64,000 nt of DNA. Source: Thiodiazotropha sp040507225. GTDB taxonomy: Bacteria > Pseudomonadota > Gammaproteobacteria > Chromatiales > Chromatiaceae. The stretch lies in contig JBEVVG010000001.1 of the NCBI GenBank assembly GCA_040507225.1, positions 2,046,001 to 2,110,000 of the forward strand, read 5' to 3'. The position numbers were made by a program, and so were the translations under genes. Below, piece by piece: positions 57,654 through 64,000 of the stretch (position 1 is its first letter; every line of letters begins with the position of its first letter). Below the pieces are notes generated by a model. That model saw only the letters and a program-made list of their open reading frames with translations. It did no database searches and was not told the origin of the DNA.

Positions 57654-58114
57654 AAAAAACCGGCTGCCTGCCAGTATCCCGGGACCTGTAAATACCGCTC
57701 CCGACCGCTAGCGCAGGGTTCCAGGAAACCCCGTACCACGCAGCGTACGCCGTCGCCATTGCAGGTCTAAACAGCTCTCCACCGGGCAAAGTTCGGCATT
57801 GAGGCCGGCCCTGTCAGTTATTGACCCGGCCACCCAACAGGTCGTCTTCCGGGCTTCAGGCATGAAATCAAAAAGGCAGGCCGAAGCAAGACTGCCTGCA
57901 GACTGGGTGATCAAAACTGGCTGTAGGGGGGCGACAGCGGCGTTTTGATGCCTTGCCGCAGACCGGCATGATTGGGCTGAAGACGACCTGTTGGGTGGCC
58001 GGGTTCGTAGATTCGTATGGTGCATTTTCAACCATTATCGAATACCCTTTGGGATCTTTTGCAGGCCGGGCATCATCGAGTTTCCCAGTATCCTGTCCCG
58101 GCAACCATGGTCTG
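57654..58114. other. Intergenic region with the 181-bp inverted-repeat element
   Basis: About 460 bases. It holds the element at 57824-58004. The open frame upstream of the ThDP enzyme runs back to 57953 through the right arm of the element, but the conserved enzyme start is at 58115. Confidence 0.6.
57824..58004. repeat. 181-bp element with perfect 26-bp terminal inverted repeats
   Basis: The arms 57824-57849 and 57979-58004 are perfect inverse complements over 26 bases (each contains CAACAGGTCGTCTTC or its complement), with a 129-base centre. The centre itself has smaller inverted repeats: AAGGCA with TGCCTT and ATCAAAAC with GTTTTGAT. No clear target-site duplication. This could be a miniature inverted-repeat transposable element or a large regulatory hairpin in the transcript. 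Confidence 0.7.
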
Positions 58115-59782
58115 ATGAAGATAACTGTCAGTGAACTAATCGTCGGTTTTTTGCAGCGCCTCGGTATTGACGTGATCTTCGGCATGCCGGGCGCGCATAT
58201 CCTGCCGGTGTACGATGCGCTCTACCACTCCGATATCCGCGCAATCCTCGCCAAGCATGAACAAGGCGCCGCGTTCATGGCCGGGGGATACGCCCGGGCC
58301 AGCGGCAAGATCGGCGCCTGCATTGCCACCGCCGGCCCCGGCGCCACCAACCTGATTACCGGGGTGGCCAATGCCTATGCCGACAAACAGCCGGTCCTGG
58401 TGGTCACCGGGGAGGCCCCGACCTACATCTTCGGCAAGGGCGGGCTCCAGGAAAGCTCCGGAGAAGGCGGCAGTTTCGACCAGGTTGCCCTGTTTGCGCC
58501 GATCACCCGTTACTGCAAGTCAATCCAACGCACCGACTACCTGGGCCAGGTGCTGGTCCAGGCCGCCAAAGCCCTGCGCGGACCGAATCCCGGTCCGGTG
58601 TTATTGAGCATCCCCTTCAACGTGCAGAACGAAACGGTGGACGCCGATCTGCTGGACCGCATCACCCTTCCGGGACCGGTTACTGATCACGTGCATTCCG
58701 ATCAGTCGGTCACACGGTTTCTCGAATTGATCGACCAGGCCAGTCACCCGGTCATCCTGGCCGGTTACGGCACCATTCGCGCAGGCGCCCGGCAGACCCT
58801 GACAGAACTCAGCACCCTGTTACGCATTCCCGTGACTTCGAGCCTCAAGGGCAAAGGGGTAATCAATGAGCAGTCGGAACTCGCCCTCGGCAGCCTGGGA
58901 GTCACCTCGAGCGGCATCGCCTATCAGTACATCGTCGAAAATGCGGATCTGCTGATTATTCTCGGCGCCAGTTTCAATGAGCGGACCAGCTACCTCTGGG
59001 ATTCCGCTCTGCTGGAGAATCGCCGCATCATTCAGGTCGACAGCGACCCCAACCAGTTGAGCAAGGTCTTCCAGGCCGATCTGGCGATTTGCGACGATAT
59101 CCGAGCGGTACTCAGCAGCCTCATCGAAGCCGTAAAACTGCGCAGTCGCGAAACCCATGACGCGGCTCAGACCATCCACACCATCGGGCAGATGAAAACC
59201 GAGTCGAAGGGGGACTACACCATGTTCCGCTCCGGCTTTTCCCTGGTGGAGAATTTTTTCCAGCGCCTCGGTCGGCATTTCAGCCAGGAGATCCGGGTGT
59301 TCGACGACAACATGATCTTCGCGCAGAACTTCTATGATGTGCCGAACAATCATCACTATCACCCGAACTCCGGAATTTCATCCCTGGGACATGCCGTACC
59401 GGCCGCGATCGGCGCACAGTTCGGTGAGCAGTTACCCTGCTTCGCGGTGCTCGGTGACGGTGGCTTCCAGATGTGCTGCATGGAACTCATGACGGCGGTC
59501 AATTACAACCAGCCCCTCAACGTGGTGGTCTTCAATAACGCCACCATGGGCCTGATCCGCAAGAACCAGCATCAACTCTACGGCCAACGTTACCTGAACT
59601 GTGATTTCGAGAACCCGGATTTCGAACTGCTGGCACAGTCCTTCGGCATTCGCTACCAGTCGGTTTCGAGTGAAGCCGACCTGGATGACCTGTTCGATCA
59701 GCTCGATCTGCAGCACGGCATCAATCTGATCGACATCACCCTGGACAAGAACGCCTTCCCGAACTATTCATCCAAACGCTGA
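58115..59782 (+). CDS. ThDP-dependent enzyme of the acetolactate synthase family
   Basis: A 555-residue enzyme with the three-domain ThDP plan: N-terminal domain with catalytic Glu49 (AKHEQGAAFMAGGYA), a central domain, and a C-terminal ThDP-Mg2+ motif GDGGFQM ... FNNATMGLIRKN. The resemblance is to acetolactate synthases and related carboligases such as YerE-like branched-sugar enzymes. There is no small regulatory subunit and the neighbours are glycan genes, so it is probably not the amino-acid pathway enzyme. The next gene starts one base after its stop. Confidence 0.85.
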   Translation: MKITVSELIVGFLQRLGIDVIFGMPGAHILPVYDALYHSDIRAILAKHEQGAAFMAGGYARASGKIGACIATAGPGATNLITGVANAYADKQPVLVVTGEAPTYIFGKGGLQESSGEGGSFDQVALFAPITRYCKSIQRTDYLGQVLVQAAKALRGPNPGPVLLSIPFNVQNETVDADLLDRITLPGPVTDHVHSDQSVTRFLELIDQASHPVILAGYGTIRAGARQTLTELSTLLRIPVTSSLKGKGVINEQSELALGSLGVTSSGIAYQYIVENADLLIILGASFNERTSYLWDSALLENRRIIQVDSDPNQLSKVFQADLAICDDIRAVLSSLIEAVKLRSRETHDAAQTIHTIGQMKTESKGDYTMFRSGFSLVENFFQRLGRHFSQEIRVFDDNMIFAQNFYDVPNNHHYHPNSGISSLGHAVPAAIGAQFGEQLPCFAVLGDGGFQMCCMELMTAVNYNQPLNVVVFNNATMGLIRKNQHQLYGQRYLNCDFENPDFELLAQSFGIRYQSVSSEADLDDLFDQLDLQHGINLIDITLDKNAFPNYSSKR

Positions 59783-59783
59783 C

Positions 59784-61616
59784 GTGGCCAGACCCGACAT
59801 CACCGTTCTGGGCGAATTCATCGCCACGCATCCCGAACCCAGTCAAATTTCATCGCTTGTCGAGGAACATAGCCGTGTGCGGGAATCCACCGGCCAACCC
59901 TCGCCCGAATCCTGGATCCGCCTGTATGAAGCAGCCACGGATCTGCTCGAAGCGCGGATCTGGCAGGAGGATTTTCCGGACAGGCTGCTCGATCTGCATC
60001 GACGCCTGTACGATGAAATGGAGTCCGGACTTCGCCGCATCGGCGCAATTCCACGTCACCGCTTTTGCGTGGTCATCCCGGTGGCAGACCGACCGCGACA
60101 ACTCCATCACGCCCTCTCATCGCTGCTCACCCTGTACCGGCGTTTTGCCTATGCGGCCGCGCAGCCGGGTGAGCCGATGCTGAGGGTTATGATCGCCGAT
60201 GACAGCCGGGAACCGGAACACCAGCGACAGATCCGGAGGATTGCCCGGGACATTTCTCAAACCGGTCTGGAGACGGAGTATTTCGGCCCCGAATCACAAC
60301 TGCGGCTGCTCGAGTCACTGGATCACGATACCCTGGCGCAACTGCATGGCATATTCGGTCCCATCGATCCCAGCGACTTCACCCACAAAGGCGCGTCCAT
60401 CACCCGCAATCTCAGCCTGCTCAAACTCAACCCCTGGCTGCGGGCATCCCCGGAGCGGCTGTTATGGTTTCTCGACAGCGACCAGGCCTTCTGCATACCG
60501 CGACGTGACGATGGCACAGACTGCTACCCGATCCATTATCTGCATCAGATCGACCGGGTATTCCGCGAACGTGAATGCGTGGTGCTGACCGGCAAGGTGG
60601 TGGGTGACCCACCGGTATCGCCCGCAGTGATGAGCGGAAATTTTCTCGACGACGTCAACGCATTTCTTGCCCGGATAACCCGCCTGGATGCGCAGGCCCC
60701 GTGCGGGTTTCACGCAGAACCGGCGGCACAGAACCATGACGCGGCCTATCACGACATGCCGGACCTGTTCGGCTTCCAGCAGGCCCGGGAGTCGTTTCGC
60801 TATGCCTGCGACCTGCGGGGCCCTCATGACAACCAAGCCTGCCTGGTGGATTTCACAGCCAGACTCAGGGCATTCTTCGATGGCGTTCACCCCACCCGGC
60901 AGACCCACTATATCCACGAACCCCTGATGCGCAGCGTGAAAGCGGCGCGCACCGTGTATACCGGCAACTACGTGATCAATGCCCAAGCCCTGGACTGTTT
61001 CATCCCCTTCGCAACCCTGGGCCTGCGCATGGCCGGTCCGACCCTTGGGCGAATCCTGCAGACCGTGCTCGGTGAGGGGTTCGTCTCCGCCAACCTCCCC
61101 TTGCTGCATCGACGCGCCCTGGCGGGGCGGGGGCGCGCGGAATTCCGCAGCGGAATCGAACAACGGGCACAAAGGATCGACCTCAGCGGGGAGTTCATCC
61201 GCCAGTACTACGGGGACATCATGCTGTTCACCATTCACTCCCTGACCGGGATAGGCTATCCCGACACGCGCATCCCCGACACACAGATCCACGCAGCGCT
61301 GCAGCAGACGGAAACATCGATGCAAGCCAATTACCGGGATCAACGGCAACGGGTCGTGGAAAAGATCGAGGCGCTGGATAGCTGGCTGGAGACGCATCGC
61401 GATTCCGCGCAGATTTCACCGGCACGGGAGTCCCTGCAGGCCCTGGTGGCGGACATGCGGCATAATTTCGGCGCCGGCGCGGCAGCCTACCGGTGGCTGG
61501 ATGATGAGCACCGATGCGAACAGCAGCGGACAGCGATCTTCAGCGCCATACGCGATTACGCGCAGGACAAAGCCCTGTGGCGGAAGGTGCTGATCAGCAC
61601 CGGGACTCAACCATAA
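59784..61616 (+). CDS. GT-A-fold glycosyltransferase-like protein
   Basis: The 610-residue protein starts with GTG 59784, one base after the ThDP gene stop. A GT-A-like domain includes RFCVVIPVADRPRQLHHALS (93-112), Asp139-Asp140 (MIADDS) and a DSD motif at 231-233 (LLWFLDSDQAF), which would bind the metal and sugar nucleotide. The C-terminal 200 residues are helical. I cannot assign donor or acceptor. The tight spacing says it works with the ThDP enzyme. Confidence 0.75.
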   Translation: MARPDITVLGEFIATHPEPSQISSLVEEHSRVRESTGQPSPESWIRLYEAATDLLEARIWQEDFPDRLLDLHRRLYDEMESGLRRIGAIPRHRFCVVIPVADRPRQLHHALSSLLTLYRRFAYAAAQPGEPMLRVMIADDSREPEHQRQIRRIARDISQTGLETEYFGPESQLRLLESLDHDTLAQLHGIFGPIDPSDFTHKGASITRNLSLLKLNPWLRASPERLLWFLDSDQAFCIPRRDDGTDCYPIHYLHQIDRVFRERECVVLTGKVVGDPPVSPAVMSGNFLDDVNAFLARITRLDAQAPCGFHAEPAAQNHDAAYHDMPDLFGFQQARESFRYACDLRGPHDNQACLVDFTARLRAFFDGVHPTRQTHYIHEPLMRSVKAARTVYTGNYVINAQALDCFIPFATLGLRMAGPTLGRILQTVLGEGFVSANLPLLHRRALAGRGRAEFRSGIEQRAQRIDLSGEFIRQYYGDIMLFTIHSLTGIGYPDTRIPDTQIHAALQQTETSMQANYRDQRQRVVEKIEALDSWLETHRDSAQISPARESLQALVADMRHNFGAGAAAYRWLDDEHRCEQQRTAIFSAIRDYAQDKALWRKVLISTGTQP

Positions 61617-61630
61617 GGAGTCGAACAGAG

Positions 61631-62158
61631 ATGAATGTCTTCGTCCTCAATTCCGGCCGCTGTGGATCAACCACCTTCATCCGTGCCTGCGGGCACATCA
61701 GCAACTACAGCTCCGCGCATGAATCGAGAGTTCGTCTCGTCGGCGCTGACCGGTTCGCCTATCCGGACAACCATATCGAGGCGGACAACCGGCTCAGCTG
61801 GTTGCTCGGCCGCCTGCAACGTCACTATGCAGACCAGGCCTGTTACGTGCACCTGAGCCGCGAAGCCGAAAGCTGTGCCGAAAGCTTCGTCAAGCGCAGC
61901 CATTTCGGCATCATGAAGGCTTACCGGGAAGGTATCCTGATGGAGACCGGGCATCCCTCCGAGAAGGAACTTGCCAGGGACTACCTGGATACGGTGGAGA
62001 GCAATATCGCCCTGTTCCTGAGCGACAAAACCCGGGTCTACCCGGTGCGTCTGGAGCGCGCGGAAGCGGATTTCCGCCTATTCTGGGAAGCGATCGGGGC
62101 GCACGGGGATCTCGACGCCGCCCTGGCGGAATGGGGGGTGCGTCACAACGCCTCCTGA
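61631..62158 (+). CDS. Sulfotransferase-like protein
   Basis: The 175-residue protein starts with NSGRCGSTTFIRA, the P-loop-like 5'-phosphosulfate-binding motif of PAPS sulfotransferases. The middle has a possible 3'-phosphate-binding stretch (YVHLSREAESCAESFVKR), with Arg and Ser. It is smaller than most glycan sulfotransferases (about 250 residues), so either a minimal form or a related nucleotide-binding protein. ATG 61631 has AGGAG upstream. It overlaps the convergent methyltransferase-like gene by 16 bases. Confidence 0.65.
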   Translation: MNVFVLNSGRCGSTTFIRACGHISNYSSAHESRVRLVGADRFAYPDNHIEADNRLSWLLGRLQRHYADQACYVHLSREAESCAESFVKRSHFGIMKAYREGILMETGHPSEKELARDYLDTVESNIALFLSDKTRVYPVRLERAEADFRLFWEAIGAHGDLDAALAEWGVRHNAS

Positions 62159-62841
62159 GGACGCGAGTCCGCGTCTTGCACGGTATCCAGCGTTAACAGG
62201 GAACAGCCCCGGGCGGTCTCGTGGAATCGATGCGACAATCCCGGATAGTTGGCCTGCCACAGAGCGACGATCTCCCGCTCATCGGGCCTCGCGGCATCAT
62301 CGAGAAAGATTCGGCATCCGGGGGAGAGAAACGGATAACAGACCGGCAACGCCGGATAGCGGGCGTTCTTACCGGAAAAACCACTCGGCCCGTCAATAAC
62401 CAGCATGTCGATGGTCACTTCCGGGAAACACCCGGTATCGTACCAGGCGTACTCCACACCATCGTATTGGGCCGGTTGCAACGGCGCATGCAGCACGCTC
62501 GCATAATCATCCAGTGCGTAACGGCTGATGTATTCCCGGGTTCTTAGCGCATAGGGTTCGCCATCCTCGAGACTCACCACCCGACCATGACCGTTGAGTT
62601 GACAGCATCGGGCCAGCATCAGGGTGGTCAGACCGCTGCTGCATTCCAATATCAGGGAAGGCCGTTGTTCCAGACAGGCATCCACAATAAGCCGGACAAA
62701 ATCCGCCTCGGCACTCCACAGCGGGGTGAAGGGCAACCCCTGCATCAACCCGAGTTGCTGCTGAAGTTCCCGGTATTCCGGAATAATGAGATCGTCCACC
62801 CGCCCGTACTCTTGATCGAAACGAAAAAAAGCATACACCAT
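62143..62841 (-). CDS. Class I methyltransferase-like protein
   Basis: The 232-residue protein has a Rossmann-type core: LILECSSGLTTLMLAR, where motif I is ECSSG rather than the usual ExGxG, then GRVVSLEDGE (acidic end of beta 2) and IDMLVIDGPSG (motif with Asp). This resembles small SAM-dependent O-methyltransferases. The weak motif I makes SAM binding uncertain. I chose ATG 62841 with AGGAAA upstream; the open frame continues to 63021. It converges on the sulfotransferase-like gene. Confidence 0.6.
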   Translation of the reverse strand: MVYAFFRFDQEYGRVDDLIIPEYRELQQQLGLMQGLPFTPLWSAEADFVRLIVDACLEQRPSLILECSSGLTTLMLARCCQLNGHGRVVSLEDGEPYALRTREYISRYALDDYASVLHAPLQPAQYDGVEYAWYDTGCFPEVTIDMLVIDGPSGFSGKNARYPALPVCYPFLSPGCRIFLDDAARPDEREIVALWQANYPGLSHRFHETARGCSLLTLDTVQDADSRPQEAL

Positions 62842-63154
62842 AATTTCCTGATTTGTCAGATCACGGAGCGCGCACCGGGAAATCCGCCGGTCCCTCCCGG
62901 GGCAGGCGCGACTGTCATAAACCATTAATCCATTCTCAAGACACCGGTAACCGGGATACCACAGACTAGTGCCGATAGAGAGGCCGGAAGGGACTGTCTG
63001 CACGGATCGCGGTGGTTGCAACAGGCTGTATAAACCCGTTCATCCGGAACAAGGTTGAGGATCGGATTGGGGTTCACCCCCCGATCGAGTCCTCAGTCAT
63101 CAGTCTGCCAGAGCGGCTGGCGTCCGGCGCAATCACAACGTCAGCTCAGAGCGC
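62842..63154. other. Divergent intergenic region, methyltransferase-like / ArnT-like
   Basis: About 310 bases. One strong hairpin is visible at 63060-63086: GATCGG...GGGG, loop TTCA, CCCC and CCGATC with a small bulge, about 70 bases before the ArnT-like ATG and perhaps part of its leader. Nothing else is recognised. Confidence 0.4.
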
Positions 63155-64000
63155 ATGCACAACACCCTGGACAACAATGCCCATCCGAACGGCCTGAAGC
63201 TGTTGTGGCTGTTGAGCCTGGCAAGCGCCTTTTTCTTCAATATCCATGCGATTCCGCTGTTCGACCTCGACGAGGGTGCGTTTGCCCAGACCACCCTGGA
63301 AATGTTTCAACGGAATGACTTTCTCAGCCTCTCCCTGAACGGGGAGCCACGCTCGGACAAACCGATCCTCACCCACTGGCTGCAGGCGCTGTCGGTACAC
63401 CTGCTCGGTGTCAGCGAACTGAGTCTGCGACTCCCCTCCGCCCTCGCCGCGACCTTGTGGAACCTGATCCTGGTCGGTTTCGCCTGGCGTTTCACCACCC
63501 CCCGTATCGCGCTGGTGGCCGGTCTGCTGATGTCCGGCAGTCTCGGTGTCGGGCTGATTGGCAAAGCGGCTACCGCGGACGCACTGGTGAACCTGTTCCT
63601 CAGCGGCACCCTGTTCAGTCTGTATGTGGCGTTGACCGAAGAAAAGACCCGCTACCTGTTCGCCGCCGCCTGCTTCGCAGGTCTGGGTTTTATGACCAAA
63701 GGCCCCATTGCGGTGTTTATTCCAGGCCTGGTGAGTCTGCTGTTTGCGCTCTCGACAGGCCGCCTGAGACCCTGGTTGAAGCTGATCTCGAACCCCTGGG
63801 CCTGGCTGATTTTCATATCGGTGGGGCTTCCCTGGTATCTCATCAACTACCTCAGGGAAGGCTCCACCTTCATTCAATCGTTCATCGGGACACACAACCT
63901 GGGGCGATTCGCGGCACCGATGGAAGGACACTCCGGTCACTGGTGGTACTACCTGATCGCCTTCTTTCTGGTGGTCTTCCCGTTTGGACCGGTACTGATA
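63155..64000 (+). CDS. ArnT/PMT-family glycosyltransferase (N-terminal part, cut by window edge)
   Basis: The first 282 codons of a GT-C membrane glycosyltransferase are present. The family start is clear: a TM helix followed by the loop PLFDLDEGAFAQTT, where the acidic residues after TM1 are catalytic, then EPRSDKPILTHWLQA. Repeated TM segments follow, as in ArnT/Pmt enzymes that use undecaprenyl- or dolichyl-phosphate sugars to modify lipid A, proteins or glycans. The acceptor is unknown. It continues past 64000. Confidence 0.9.
   Translation, partial: MHNTLDNNAHPNGLKLLWLLSLASAFFFNIHAIPLFDLDEGAFAQTTLEMFQRNDFLSLSLNGEPRSDKPILTHWLQALSVHLLGVSELSLRLPSALAATLWNLILVGFAWRFTTPRIALVAGLLMSGSLGVGLIGKAATADALVNLFLSGTLFSLYVALTEEKTRYLFAAACFAGLGFMTKGPIAVFIPGLVSLLFALSTGRLRPWLKLISNPWAWLIFISVGLPWYLINYLREGSTFIQSFIGTHNLGRFAAPMEGHSGHWWYYLIAFFLVVFPFGPVLI

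Noticed and set aside
57824..58004. Integron attC site
   Set aside because: The arms lack the RYYYAAC/GTTRRRY ends of attC sites and no integrase or cassette array is present.
57953..58114. N-terminal extension of the ThDP enzyme from Met 57953
   Set aside because: The extension is the translated right arm of the inverted repeat and non-conserved sequence; the family N-terminus begins at 58115.

Overview
The window reads as chromosomal DNA of a GC-rich gammaproteobacterium. The evidence is the set and order of its housekeeping genes: ftsY-ftsE-ftsX-rpoH; a bioB-F-H-C-D operon; rpoZ-spoT-ridA with recG and ubiC-ubiA nearby, as in Pseudomonas; and gspA/gspB. Three large c-di-GMP proteins, a SulP anion transporter, a periplasmic double rhodanese and a bacteriohemerythrin would suit a free-living or sediment/symbiosis-related lineage such as the Chromatiales. 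That finer placement is inference. I see no tRNA, rRNA, CRISPR array, intact insertion sequence or prophage.

Layout. 1-4744: an edge-cut M16 peptidase, then ftsYEX and rpoH. The rpoH leader carries a sigma-E-like promoter followed at once by a CIRCE (HrcA operator) palindrome. 4745-5723 is a long non-coding stretch with nested inverted repeats before a GGDEF-EAL gene (5724-8708). 8777-13346 is the biotin operon on the minus strand, with a BirA-type operator over its promoter. 13790-21262 is a complete-looking V/A-type ATPase operon (B-D-I-K-E-DUF2764-like-A). It has the Chlamydia/Bacteroidetes gene set in a circularly permuted order, and its K subunit keeps residues expected for Na+ binding. 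21318-25065 holds small envelope genes and dispersed CCCTCTCC repeats. 25268-30051 holds a second GGDEF-EAL protein, a membrane hemerythrin and a ComF-like phosphoribosyltransferase. 30166-37353 holds SulP, a two-component system and a chemoreceptor. 37403-40466 is gspB-gspA-Sel1. 40808-44123 is a periplasmic thiol pair: a double rhodanese and a DUF255 thioredoxin-like protein with a DsbD-alpha-like tail. 44137-55557 is ubiCA, recG, a third GGDEF-EAL gene, ridA, spoT and rpoZ. 55730-64000 is accessory and surface-related: an MFS transporter, a VPLPA-CTERM exosortase-substrate-like protein, a 181-bp element with perfect 26-bp inverted ends, a ThDP enzyme, a glycosyltransferase, a sulfotransferase-like protein, a methyltransferase-like protein and an edge-cut ArnT-family transferase.

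The strongest observations are the sigma-E plus CIRCE architecture before rpoH, the permuted and possibly sodium-coupled V-type ATPase operon, the DUF255-DsbD-alpha fusion, and the ThDP/glycosyltransferase/sulfotransferase cluster preceded by the inverted-repeat element. Functional statements rest on motif reading alone; no database search was run.
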